Shown here piece after piece: positions 54,301 to 63,982 of a stretch of 64,000 nt of DNA; position 1 is the first letter of the stretch, and each line of letters begins with the position of its first letter. A model generated the notes under the pieces. That model saw only the letters and a list, made by a program, of their open reading frames with translations, had not been told where the DNA came from and did not search any database. Source of the DNA: Dama dama (taxonomy: Eukaryota; Chordata; Mammalia; Artiodactyla; Cervidae); NCBI RefSeq assembly GCF_033118175.1, contig NC_083685.1:120226501-120290500 (forward strand), read 5' to 3'. Made by a program: the position numbers and the translations under genes.

Positions 54301-54810
54301 GAAACGCCTTCTTAGCCCCGGCGCTTCTTCCCGGAGCCCAGTGGGGACATACGGCACGAGTCTGGATCTCTGGGGAAGCAGCGCTCCAAAGAGCTGGCAG
54401 GTCCCAGGGAGGACACCGCTGGCTCCACCCTTTGCGGCCCACCTATGGGTCAGAATTCCCAAATCCCACGTAACCTAGGTTTTTGGCGGGGAGAGAGGGT
54501 CTACTGAGACTTTACTATTTCACTGAGTCATCCATTCTCGTGACTCAGGACGTGAGGCCCGCTTGCCCAGACGCTGGTAGTTACTTCCCCAAGCTCCTGG
54601 CCGGTCTCCTGCGCGGACCGTCACTCAATCGGTCGGCTCCAGGCCCTGCGCCCAGGACGGCCGGGCCTTACGTCTCCTTCGCGCCCGCCCGCCCAGGACC
54701 GGAGTCGCGCGGCGGTCGCCCGGGAGCACTAGGGGCGTGGGTCTTTCCCACCGGGGAGCGGGGGCCGCGTTACCTAGGAGACGCTCGAAGGTGCCACTGC
54801 CGCGCCCCAT
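42329..54810 (-). CDS. HGS: Hepatocyte growth factor-regulated tyrosine kinase substrate (Hrs, ESCRT-0), 22 coding exons, 777 aa
   Basis: Exons in transcript order: 54810-54774, 53334-53250, 52933-52858, 52479-52387, 50785-50662, 49545-49493, 49094-49026, 48395-48271, 47339-47261, 47194-47096, 47007-46912, 46304-46266, 46188-46048, 45953-45894, 45424-45214, 44818-44646, 44567-44427, 44344-44167, 43474-43341, 43266-43147, 42965-42876, 42439-42329. The total of 2,334 nt gives 777 aa, as I recall for human. Hrs pairs with STAM as ESCRT-0, sorting ubiquitinated receptors on endosomes. Domains: VHS about 1-145; FYVE finger with Cys166/169, RKHHCR 178-183, Cys182/185/190/193 and Cys212/215, binding PI3P; ubiquitin-interacting motif 258-277; PSAP at 348-351 (TSG101 binding); coiled-coil/STAM-binding core about 393-565; Pro/Gln-rich tail; C-terminal clathrin box LISFD 773-777. 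Intron 17 has a GC donor and exon 15 a NAGNAG acceptor. Confidence 0.97.
50005..50127 (-). repeat. CHR-type SINE in HGS intron 5
   Basis: Reverse-oriented CHR element: T-rich start, 'gaccatgctgtgtgacttgtgg', then the inverted tRNA-like part ending 'aaccagtggattgcccgg'. A poly-T run at 49945-49960 precedes it. Confidence 0.75.
53530..53756 (+). repeat. MIR SINE in HGS intron 1
   Basis: Nearly full-length but diverged MIR layout: 'ctgttccaaacactttacac', 'ctcactcaactctcacac', then 'gtaaagtcactgggcccgaa' and 'atcacatagcttgctgggg'. An ancient mammalian element. Confidence 0.75.
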
Positions 54811-55420
54811 GGCGACCCGGTACCCCAACCTGACGCCGCGGCGATCCCCACTGCTGGCCGGCGCGCCCCCGACTTCCGCTTCCGCCTGCCTCTCAGACGC
54901 GCGCACGCGCACGTCGCCGGCCAGCCCGCGAGCCGTGGGGAGGCGGGTCTTTCCGCTCGCCCCGGACACTGGGCGCAGATTAGACCGCGCTTACTGAGAC
55001 GGTTAGAGTAGGAAGCCAATGAGCTGCCCGGCGGCGGAGTCTATCCAATGAGAGCGGAGCTGAGGGTGGGCCTTGCGTGTCTCACGGAGCTAAGGGTGTC
55101 CAGTGGAGCGGGAAGCGGGATGTGTCTCCTACTGGGGGCCACGGGGGTGGGGAAGACGCTGTTGGTGAAACGCCTGCAGACTATCCTTCTGCGCTGGGCG
55201 GGGGGGAAAGGGGGTCCGGAGGGGCGTGGGGATTCGAGGGGTGCTGATGGCGAGCTGGGCGGGGGGCGGAGGGCGGGGCCCGGCCGGCGCGCCCTCCTTG
55301 GCCCCACTCGAGTCCTTGACTGCCTCGCACAGCTGAGCTCCCGAGATGGGAAGGGCGACCTGGGCGATCCGCCCCTGACGCGGCCCACGGTAGGCCTCCT
55401 GCAGGTTTAGGAGAAGCGGA
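54590..55420. promoter_or_regulatory. Bidirectional CpG-island promoter of HGS and ARL16
   Basis: The start codons of HGS (minus, 54810) and ARL16 (plus, 55048) are separated by only 237 bp of CpG-dense DNA. I see no TATA box. CCAAT boxes lie at 55016-55020 and 55045-55049, ETS-like CTTCCG motifs near 54872-54886, and several GCGC/CACG motifs near 54898-54915. Divergent TATA-less CpG promoters of this sort are common for housekeeping pairs. The 55045 CCAAT box overlaps the first ARL16 ATG. Confidence 0.8.
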
Positions 55421-56987
55421 TCCCCTTGCGATTAGCAGAGGTTTGGGTTCCTTTAAATGGAAGCTGGGGTCTGACTGGTGGGTGTGTTCAAGACACCTTT
55501 CGGGAGGTGGTGGGTGTCATCGCGGTGAGTCTGGCTCCGCCGGGACAGAGTCGCAGGGCATCTAGAGCCGCCTGCCCCTCCCCACTGGTCAGAGTTTGCT
55601 GCTCCCCGCACAGTGCGAATCCCTCTGGTAGGTGTTGGTCCCCCCGGCCACAGCCAGCCCTGTGGGTCCTGCACCCCGGGGAGCATCTTTAGACCTCCTC
55701 CCTTGTGGCTTCTACCTTAGAGCCTAAACACTTGAGAAGACTTATGTTGGTGGTTAGGTCGCAGTGTAAAGGGCTGGGCACATTGCTCTCCAGGAGCTGC
55801 CCGTGGGAAAGCGCTTGAGGTGGTCTCTACATCCCGGTTTTTTCCACAGGTGGGTACCAACTTAACGGACATTGTGGCTCAAAAAAAGATCACCATCCGG
55901 GAGCTGGGGGGCTGCATGGGCCCCATCTGGTCCAGTTACTATGGAAACTGTCATTCTCTCCTGGTAGGTCCTAGTCTTTTGCCCGTCCTTTGGGGAAGAA
56001 AGTCCCCATTGCAGGGTTGTCTAGTCCCCAGTTTCACTTTGTGTGGGATAGAATTTGGGTTTGCAGGCAGCTATGCTAGTCAAGGAAACATGGCCCAGGC
56101 CAGAATTGCTTCCTTCTGGGACTCCAGCTGCTCCCTAATGCTGCTGCTCCCAGGCAAACGTGAAACCTCACCGAAGGGTTGCTGAAGACAGTATTTCTTC
56201 TGTGCAGATAACTGTGTCATCCACTCACTGTCTTATTGTTCTGGGTATGTTTGTATGTTTTATGTTTTAGTTATGTATGCCCTGGTTCATCCCATCCTGG
56301 CAAGATCTATGCCCCAAATTCTGGGGCACTTCCTTGTAAAAGTAACGGCTGCACAGGTAGAGTGACTTCCGTGTGGGTGGAAACAAATAACACTGGTGAT
56401 TCTTGCATAGCTCGCTCCCCTCTGCTTTTCCCGAAGCCTTCCTTGCTCTTCCTGAGCCAGGCTTGTGATGTGAATAGAGATTTGGCAAGGATGGTATTTC
56501 ATCCCAGGGGGGCCCTAATCTCCATTCACTTCTTTCCAGTTCATGGTGGATGCCTCTAACCCCACCCAGCTCTCGGCATCTTGTGTACAGCTCCTGGGTC
56601 TCCTATCGGCCGAAGAACTTGCTGAAGCATCAGTTCTGATTCTCTTCAATAAAATGTACGTGTCTGAGAGGTGAGCGGGAGTGCAGGTGTGCCCCAGGGT
56701 GGAGCTCCTATAGAGGATAGCCAAGAGGGTGGCTCATTGCGGGGTGGGAGGGGTACAGTGATGGCTAGGATGGGCTTCTGGCAGCCTGCTCTGATACATG
56801 TTGCTTTCACTACAGTGACCTGCCCTGTTACATGACCATAGAAGAGATGAAGTCGTTAATCAGGCTCCCGGACCTCATTGCTTGCGCCAAGCAGAACATC
56901 ACCACCGTAGAAATCAGTGCCCGGAAAGGCACTGGCTTGTCAGACGTGCTGCGCTGGCTCCAGGACACCCACAGAACCAATGGCTGA
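55048..56987 (+). CDS. ARL16: ADP-ribosylation factor-like GTPase 16 (ARL16), 5 exons, 197 aa
   Basis: Exons: 55048-55180, 55331-55389, 55850-55963, 56540-56655, 56816-56987; 594 nt, 197 codons plus stop, the length I recall for human ARL16. It is an atypical ARF-family GTPase, reported in ciliary/Golgi traffic and in binding RIG-I. Visible motifs: P-loop GATGVGKT at residues 30-37; RELGG at 81-85 where most ARFs have WDxGG, as in human; NKID at 139-142. There is no Gly2, so no N-myristoylation site. Met25 (ATG at 55120) has a better start context (G at -3) than Met1 (C at -3) and would give 173 aa. Intron 1 lacks GT-AG ends but carries U12-type donor and branch-point motifs; introns 2-4 are GT-AG. 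It is divergent from HGS across a shared promoter. The polyA signal was not clear. Confidence 0.95.
55181..55330 (+). other. ARL16: Probable U12-type (minor spliceosome) intron 1 of ARL16
   Basis: The intron starts CTATCCTT, matching the U12 donor (A/G)TATCCTT at seven of eight positions. It contains GTCCTTGAC at 55312-55320, a strong match to the U12 branch-point motif, about 11 nt before the acceptor at ...CAC|AG. Removing exactly 150 nt joins A|AG into a Lys codon and gives the family-length protein. Unusually, the intron is also open in frame: 50 sense codons, so retention would add 50 residues. Confidence 0.65.
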
Positions 56988-57824
56988 CTGCAGGGTGGAG
57001 AAGCATGGCCGGCCTGCTCTGCGGCAAGAAGGCAGAGGTGGCACTGCTTGGCCACCAGCCGTCTGTTGCTTTTTATAAAAGCAGGCTAAGCCCTGGAAGA
57101 CGGGGTTCTGTGCTGAGTTGCAGTGATGGATAAACGAGTCACCCAGGTTACAGAAACTCCTGATACCTGCTCCCTGGCTCCAGGGTTGGGAGAGGAGGAG
57201 AGGCCTGCCAGATGGCTTGTGTCCTGTACCATTCTGGGATGGTTTTAGGGGAATTGTTCCCCTCTCCCCAGGAGATCTGCTTTCCCAACTGTGATATAAG
57301 CTCTAACCTGTAAAGTTTCTGGTACCCTAATGGTGGGATACCTCACAGACAATGTCAGGTACATGAGTCAGTGTGGTAGGAAAAACCAGGCTTTGGGTTA
57401 GAAACAGTAAACATTTACTACCCAGAGGTGCCTTAGTGGTCAGGGGCCCCACAGGTAGGCCAGGGTAGAGAGGGGCTCTGATGGGGTATGGGAGGTGCTG
57501 GTGAGCTCTTGGCCAGACCCTCAGGCCACAGTTCCCCCATGGCCCACTGTGTTCTTTCAGCTAAGAGATCTTGTAGGAAACACCTACATCTATTGCTTGG
57601 TGCATCTGTATCCTAGGGCCCCTGTAATGAATCACCATAAACGGTGGCTTGCAGCAACATAAACCTAACAGTCATAGGACTGGAAGCCAGAAGTCTGAAA
57701 TTGAGGTATCAGCAGGGGTGAGCGTTTTGGAGACTCCAAGGGAGAATCCATTCCTTGCTGTGGTTGCTGCGTTGTGTCCTTGGTTTGTGGCTTGCAGGAC
57801 TTGGATCCCTGACTCTGTCTTTTT

Positions 57825-58377
57825 TTGTTTTTTATTATTTATTTTTTTGGTTGCGCTGGGTCTTTGTTGCTGCGTGAGGGCTTTCTCTAGTTGCAGAGAG
57901 CTGGGGCTACTCTGCCTTGCAGCGCATGGGCTTCTTGTTGCGGTGGCTTCTCTTGTTGCGGCAGCTTCTCTTGTTGCGGCAGCTTCTCTTGTTGTGGGCT
58001 TGCCAGGTGGCTCAGACGGTCAAGAATCTCCCTGTAATACAGGAGACCTGGGTTCAATCCCTGAGTTGGGAAAATCCCCTGGAGAAAAGAATGGCAACCC
58101 ACTCCAGTATTCTTGCCTGGAGAATTCCATGGATAGAGGAGCCTGGGGGCTACAGTCCATCAGGTCCCAAAGAGTTGGACATGACTGAGTGACTAATACT
58201 TTGACTTTTCTCTTGTCGCAGAGCACTGGGTCTAGGGTGCAGGCTTCTAGGGTGTAGTTGTTGAACTCGGCCTTAGTTGCTCCACGGCATGTGGCATCTT
58301 CCCAGACCAGGGATTGAATCCATGTTCCTCACATAGACAGGCAGAGTCTTACCCACTGTACCAGCAGGGACATTCTC
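57825..58377 (-). repeat. Long CHR-type SINE, itself split by a Bov-tA
   Basis: 'ggttgcgctgggtctttgttg' to the Bov-tA, then 'gttgctccacggcatgtggc' to 'cccactgtaccagcaggga'. An 18-bp CTTCTCTTGTTGCGGCAG-like unit is tandemly repeated about three times at 57942-57997. Confidence 0.75.
58000..58205 (+). repeat. Bov-tA SINE nested in the CHR SINE
   Basis: 'gccaggtggctcagacggtc' to 'tgactgagtgactaatac', in the opposite orientation to its host. Confidence 0.88.
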
Positions 58378-58411
58378 TGCCTCTGTCTTCACATGATCTT
58401 TTCTTCTTATG

Positions 58412-58618
58412 AGGATGTAACAGTGGTAAAGAATCAGACTGCCAGTACAGGAATTGCAAGAGACACAGGTTTGATCCCTGGGTCAGGACGATCCTCTGGA
58501 GTAAGAAATGGCAACCCACTTCAGTATTGTTGCCTGGAAAAGTCTATGGAGAGAGGAGCCTAGCAGGCTACAGCCCATGGGGTTGCAAAGAATCGACACA
58601 ACTGAGCAGCTGAGCCCA
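58412..58618 (+). repeat. Bov-tA SINE, diverged
   Basis: 'agtggtaaagaatcagactg' to 'cgacacaactgagcagctga'; more mutated than its neighbour and lacking the extreme 5' end. Confidence 0.82.
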
Positions 58619-58760
58619 AACAAGGGCCCACCTTAATCCAGATTGAGCTCATCTCAAAATCCACAGTCACATGTACAAAGATTGTTTTTCCAAATCAGGT
58701 CCTCTTTGTAGGTTCTGGGGGTTACAACTTGGGCATACCTTTGAGGCTGCTATTAAACCT

Positions 58761-60175
58761 GCTGCAGTCTGGTAAGAAATCCTCTGCTTCTGAGTGTGGT
58801 TGTGAGTTTCCTACAATACCTTCCTCTGTCTTAGCTGGTGGTCTAGCTCACTGGGCTCCAAGGGCCTTTGGAAGGCCTGCATGGCCCCCTTTAGCCTTGT
58901 GGGGACCCAAGGCCCCAACACCCTGGGATTTCTCTAGGGCAAGAACAGTTCACACTGGCCTGCCTTGGCCACCCAGGTGGTTGTGCCTTGGCCTCACCCA
59001 CTCTGGTCCCAGGGCCAGATGTCCAGGCCCAGAGGCGACAGGCAGGGGGCTCGGTACAACACTCCAGGAGAGTGGGCTGAGGGGTCTGGGCTCCAAGTTG
59101 ACCTACATCCTCAGTCTGCTTCTGTTTCCCCAGTTGCTCTGAGAAGCAGTTCTCAGATGGAGTAAATATGCTCTGTGAAGAGGCCCTGGGGTTGGGCAAG
59201 CCATCCTGAAAAATCTTAAAGACAGCCTTCCCGAGACCTGGAGGAGAGAATAGCTGGTTTTTGGAGGGAGCTGCTGGCTGACCGAGTCAGTCTGAGGCCA
59301 TAGAAGAGTGCTTTGCAGTGTTCGTAACACCTGAACATGGGCGCGGTGGAGGTTTGGAGCCCCACTGGGGACCATTCTGTGACTGTGTACCCAGGAAGGC
59401 ATGCTGGCCGCTCAGAACCCATCTTCCCTTCTGGGATGGAGCAAGGTTCTGAGCTTTTCTGCTGTCTGGAACCTAAGAATCTGGTGAGGGGCTGGTCATT
59501 CTCCCTGGAGAATGTGCCTCCTGTGCACACTCCCCACTCGCCCAGATTGCAGGGTGAGCTTCTGAATGCTGGGGTCCCACTAGGCCCCAACACGACCCCC
59601 CAAGGTTGGCCATCGGAGGAGCCCATCCATTCTCAGTGTTCTCCCCACTCTGCTTTCTCAGAATCACCTACAGAGCTCATCGATGCAATGGACCCTGGAC
59701 CCTCCGAGTCCATGTGGATGCCACAGGGCTCCCTGAAGTCAGTACTGAGTTCTCAAAAGTGCTGATCCTGCCATCTGGTGTCCTCATTCCCAGACTGGCT
59801 GGGGGGGTGGGTGGGCAAGTGGGCAAGAGTCCCCCAGGTATCAGCCAAGGACTGTAGCAAAGACTGCCTCCTCCTGGCTGCCATGCTAAGAGCAGGCCTG
59901 GAACACTAGTGCCATCACTAATATATTTTTTGTATACATTATACTTGTATGAAATATAAATATATAACAATATGTTTAAGATAATTCAGTTGCCCACCTG
60001 TTAAAAATGAGTAAAATAAAATATTTTTTAAATATCAGTAAAGTTAGATAATTTAATGAATCGTGACTTTCATGCACAAAGTGATGGTTTTTAATATTCA
60101 GGAGTAAACTGTCAAGAAATGTGTAAGACATAGATGAAGCAGACCACAAACTAGCAGCAAGAAACAAGATTTACA
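58761..60175. other. No gene recognised
   Basis: No recognisable exon chain; AT-rich from about 59920. Nothing here resembles CCDC137, the gene I would expect beyond ARL16 by human synteny. Confidence 0.45.
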
Positions 60176-60179
60176 TACA

Positions 60180-60275
60180 CAGTAGTTCTTAACTGGGACA
60201 GTCTGGCCACCAGTGGATACTCTGGAAATATTTTGGATGGTACAGCTGGGGGTGGGGGCTGTGATCCAGCATCTA
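60180..60275. mobile_element. Possible MER5/Charlie-type DNA transposon remnant
   Basis: 'gttcttaactggg' and 'acagctgggggtgggggctg' resemble MER5A, an old non-autonomous hAT element. Confidence 0.4.
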
Positions 60276-60944
60276 TGTGTATCTATTAATACAAACATAG
60301 AGAACAGGAAAAAGAGAGAATGACATTTATTTTAAAGAACTAGCTCATGTCATTGTGGAGGCCACCAAGTCCACAATTGGCAGGATGCGCAGCAGGCTGT
60401 TGAAGTGGGTTGATGGTATGTTTCTAGTCTGAAGGCCATCTGCTGGCAGAGCCTTCTTTGCGCGGGTGAGGTCAGTCTTCTATTATTAAGGTCTTAACTG
60501 AAGTCCACCTGTATTATGGAAGGTAATCTGCTTTACGCATAAAGTCTACTGATGTAAATGTTAATCGCATCTAAAAAACACCTTCACAGAAACATCTAGA
60601 ATAATATCTGTCCATCGGTGGACATTACAGTGAGTTCCTTGGTCTAAAGAAGTGATGGTCAGCTGCCCAAACTGGTGCAAAATCTTCTGTTGTGCTCTCA
60701 TAGTACTCTGAGCATTTGCATCTTCCGCCAGGGCGGCAAAGCACAGTCCAGAGTTGGCATCTCTTCAGAACCCCTTGTAGCCCTGGGCTTCTGGCATCAG
60801 TCTGACCTGCCCCCTTTGCTCAGGGCCTGCCCACCAGTGCACCTGGCACATGAACTTCCATGGTCTCAGTGTCTCACGTTGGCAGACAGAACAATTGTTA
60901 TCAGCATTTTGGACCTCAGAGGGCGCAGATGCTGTGTATTCCAG

Positions 60945-61182
60945 TTCTAGACCACCACAATAAAGCAAGTATCATAATAAAGTCAGCCGCACAAATATTT
61001 TAGTTCCCCAGTGTGTAAGTTTGAAATATTGTGAAAATTGCCAAAATGTGACAGACAGACATGAAGAGCAAATGCTTTTGGAAAAATGACACCTATAGAA
61101 CTTGCTTGATACAGTTATCACACACCTTCAATTTGTTTTAAAAAAGTTATCTGTGAAGCATAATAAAATGAGGCCTGCCTAT
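60945..61182. mobile_element. Tigger1 DNA transposon remnant
   Basis: 'ccacaataaagcaagtatcat' and 'cataataaagtcagccgcac' at the left and 'gtgaagcataataaaatgag' at the right match the repeated motif of Tigger1 ends. The internal transposase is missing. Confidence 0.7.
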
Positions 61183-62124
61183 TTGTCTACATTCAGCCCA
61201 TCTCAGTGTTGCTACAGCGCCCGTGTCCACAGATTTCATGGACTCAGGTAGTCATCTCATGGGAGCACACAGGGATATCTTTGTTCCAGTCACCTTCCAA
61301 ACCTGGAAAGGGGTTCTTCTGATAGGCACCAACATGTCCCACTCTAACGCACCCCTCAAATGGTCACCATTGATTTCCATGGGACTGTGCCCCAAATGGA
61401 CATCCTTAAATAGGCCACTGCCCTCCTGCCTGACCATATGGCCAGGCCATTGGCCACTACCCTAGTCAGTAAAAACTCAAAACCTGGGGGCTTCGACAGC
61501 TCAGTTCTTCATCAGTGCTAGGAAAAATGCATGTAATTTAGCCCAAACAAGCTGGTCCTTTTTAACCTTTTTCAGTCAGTCTCCATCTGCTGGTCTTTAC
61601 ATAGAAGCTTTCCAAACAAAATGCTGTCCATTCAACTTGGAACTGCCATTCACAAAGTGAACAGCTCTTTGTTGGTCAGTTGAGAGCAGTTTGTAGGGCA
61701 CTGTCCAAGTGACTCCCAAGTAGACCCCAGCACCTCCTCATGTGGTTCCAGGGTCCGCCCAGGGTGAAAAGAGGCTTCCTGCATCTCCTTGTGTTCTGCA
61801 GGCAGCTTGGTCTGGTGTAAACCATTTCCACTTCCATGTTAATATGGAACCCTTCTGGGCACTGCCACCTGCATTAGAGTGTTTCTCTGACATCGGCCTA
61901 GACATCACAGCTATTGGAGCTTAAGATCACTTTATATCCTTCAGTCACTGGGGCAGCTTCAGTTACTGTCAGGTGGCAAGGTGGTAAACCCCCCTCAGGT
62001 GGAAGTTCTCCCATCCCCAAAGTCCCAGCAGCTGCCGCTAGGGGGGTGCTCACAGGCTCTTGCCCTCCACACAGGGCCACCATGGCACCCCAGCTTCTAC
62101 CCCACACTGGGTTCAGCCACCCTT

Positions 62125-62313
62125 CAGTTCAGTTCAGTTGCTCAGTCATGTTCAGCTCTTTGCAACCCCATGGACTGCAGCACGCCAGGCCTCCCTGTCC
62201 ATCACCAACTCCCAGAGTTTACTCAAACTCATATCCATTGAGTCAGTGATGCCATCCAACCATCTCATCCTGTCGTCCCCTTCCACCTTCAATCTTTCCC
62301 AGCATCGGTCTTT
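62125..62313 (-). mobile_element. BovB 3' tail with target-site duplication
   Basis: (AGTTC)n-type start, then the inverted BovB 3' end (gctcagtcatgttcagctc ... ctttcccagcatcggtc). Flanked by TTCAGCCACCCTT at 62112-62124 and 62314-62326. 5' truncated to 189 bp. Confidence 0.92.
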
Positions 62314-62449
62314 TTCAGCCACCCTTACTGGTTCCCATTTAGTATGTCCCGAAGGGCAGTTATATGCCTTCTGTTTTTGTAAGATGAGGTGCAAGACTGC
62401 ACAACTGCCCTCAGAAACCAACTGCAAGCCCAGGTTGTTACCTCTGCTC

Positions 62450-62990
62450 TTGACCGACAGCTGGGCTATAAATCAGGTTCCCAGGACCGCCCTCCTCAAG
62501 TTCAACGAATATGCTAGAGTGGCTCACAGAACTCAGAGACACAGTTTATTTACCAGATCACTGGTTATAAAAGAAAATGACTCAGCCAGATGGAAGAGAG
62601 CCCCAGAACAAGGTATGGGGAAAGGGCAGAGTTCCCATGCCCCCTCCAGTGAACACTCCCTACGTTGCCATGTTTATCGACCTGAAAGTTCTCTAAACTC
62701 TGCCATTTGGGTTTTATAATTGATTGAATCATTAATTCAACTTCCAGGCCCTCTCCCCTCCCTGGAGTTTGGGCAGTTGGAGGTAATGGGCACTGAAAAG
62801 TTCTAACCCTCTAATCACGCTGGTTCTCTTGGCAGCCAGCCCCGATGTTTAGGTGGGGTCCAAAACCCAACTCATTCACCTAACAAGAGACATCTTTGTT
62901 GCTTTAATCAGAAAATTCCAAGGGTTTTAGGAGTTCTGTGCCAGAAATGAGGAGGAAGACCAAATGTATATTATACATAAATCACACCAT
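62450..62990 (-). repeat. Possible degraded LTR-like repeat
   Basis: 'gagtggctcacagaactcag', 'gtttatttaccagatcactgg' and 'attccaagggttttaggag' are phrases of an old mammalian LTR-like repeat, here probably antisense. The family is not identified. Confidence 0.35.
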
Positions 62991-63119
62991 CACAAGTCGA
63001 TTCCAAATTGTTTTTCAGGAGAATGCTGGTCTCCCTATGGATAACAAATTCACTAGGGTGGCCTTAACTCTGTTCATTAATGGGCCAAACCAGGACTTTC
63101 TTGGTTAAGAGAACCAGGA

Positions 63120-63590
63120 CAGAATGGGAAACTGTCCTCTGAAGATGTAGTTAACTTGGCAAACCGATTAGCCTGCACCGTAGGTGATTCTACTAAGAAA
63201 AAAACCCAAACATTAAAATCCTTAATATTTCAGTTCAACAGGTAAGAGTCCCCTAAACAAAGTCCTCCCAGCCTTCATCATTATTGTAAGAAGCCAGGAC
63301 ACTGAAAAAAAGGCTTCGAGAAACCAAAGCGCTCTGGGCATCTTCAGTCACCCAATCCATCTTTCTAGGGTCCTCCCACTTCTCAGTGATGGGACTCCAG
63401 GAAATCAGTTTTTCCAAGTCTCCCTCTTAATTGCTTCAGAGAAACAACTCTCCAGACTGGGAATGAATTTCTATATTGGAGCTACATTCTCAATGCTCAA
63501 CCCCAGTACTATTGAACAGTCCCTGCCTTAGAGCTCGATTCCCAATTGTGGAGGTCTCCAATAAACCTCAGCAAATCAAGAAAAAAAGAT
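63120..63590 (+). pseudogene. Degraded endogenous-retrovirus-like sequence (gag/protease region?)
   Basis: In broken plus-strand frames there is a partial zinc-knuckle-like motif near 63280-63300 (Cys and His spaced as in a retroviral nucleocapsid, but incomplete) and, downstream, text resembling the start of a retroviral protease region. Stops and frameshifts are frequent; no gene is intact. The assignment rests on motif resemblance only. Confidence 0.35.
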
Positions 63591-63599
63591 ACTGAACCC

Positions 63600-63850
63600 A
63601 CAACACTCAGTGCTCTTCCAACGGGAGTGAACAGGTCATGCCCTTACGCCAGACTGGTGGTGATAAAGTGAGGGGGCAGGTGAACACACTGTTTAAAGTG
63701 CTGGATATTGTGAATCTGAACACCAGCGTGCAGGCTTCAGTGTTGCTTTCCCAAGTAATGAATTTTCAGCAGACGATATCAGGCAAATATCATGCAGCAT
63801 TATGTGGGAAGATATTGGATCCAGGGTTGGTGTCATATTCCAAAAACGCA
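63600..63850 (+). pseudogene. CEBPZ: CEBPZ-like (NOC1/CBF family) retrocopy fragment
   Basis: Codons here read GVNR, then after a frameshift DKVRGQVNTLFKVLDIVN, NTSVQASVLLSQVM and QQTISGKYHAAL...ILDPGL. This follows a conserved stretch of CEBPZ as I remember it, a nucleolar ribosome-biogenesis protein. About 80 residues are represented with no intron visible, and the similarity fades after about 63845. It lies between retrovirus-like segments on both sides. Confidence 0.55.
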
Positions 63851-63894
63851 ATCCAGAAAACTGTCCACATGGCTCCCTCCCAGACGCTCCAAGT

Positions 63895-63975
63895 TGCCTG
63901 ACAGACCATTCGAGGTTTGGCAAGTGGGTTTCACAGAGCTGCCCACCATCTCATGGGTGTAATTCTTGGTAATGA
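63895..63975 (+). pseudogene. Possible retroviral integrase-region remnant
   Basis: A short stretch in a different frame from the CEBPZ-like piece resembles the PFEVWQ motif region seen near the integrase of gammaretrovirus-like elements. Too short to classify. Confidence 0.3.
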
Positions 63976-63982
63976 TTGGCAG

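Larger units (their letters stand above)
57600..58760. repeat. Ancient LTR-like repeat split by nested SINEs
   Basis: 57610-57820 (tgtaatgaatcaccataaac, ggaagccagaagtctgaaat) and 58378-58411 plus 58620-58760 (cccaccttaatccagattg, ccaaatcaggtcctctttg) read as one old mammalian element. Inserted in it are a long CHR SINE (57825-58377), which contains a Bov-tA, and a second Bov-tA (58412-58618). Confidence 0.6.

Noticed and set aside
55181..55330. CT...AC ends as a GT-AG intron of an antisense transcript
   Set aside because: No antisense coding chain is visible, and plus-strand frame, U12 donor and branch-point motifs all fit ARL16. Kept as a caveat.
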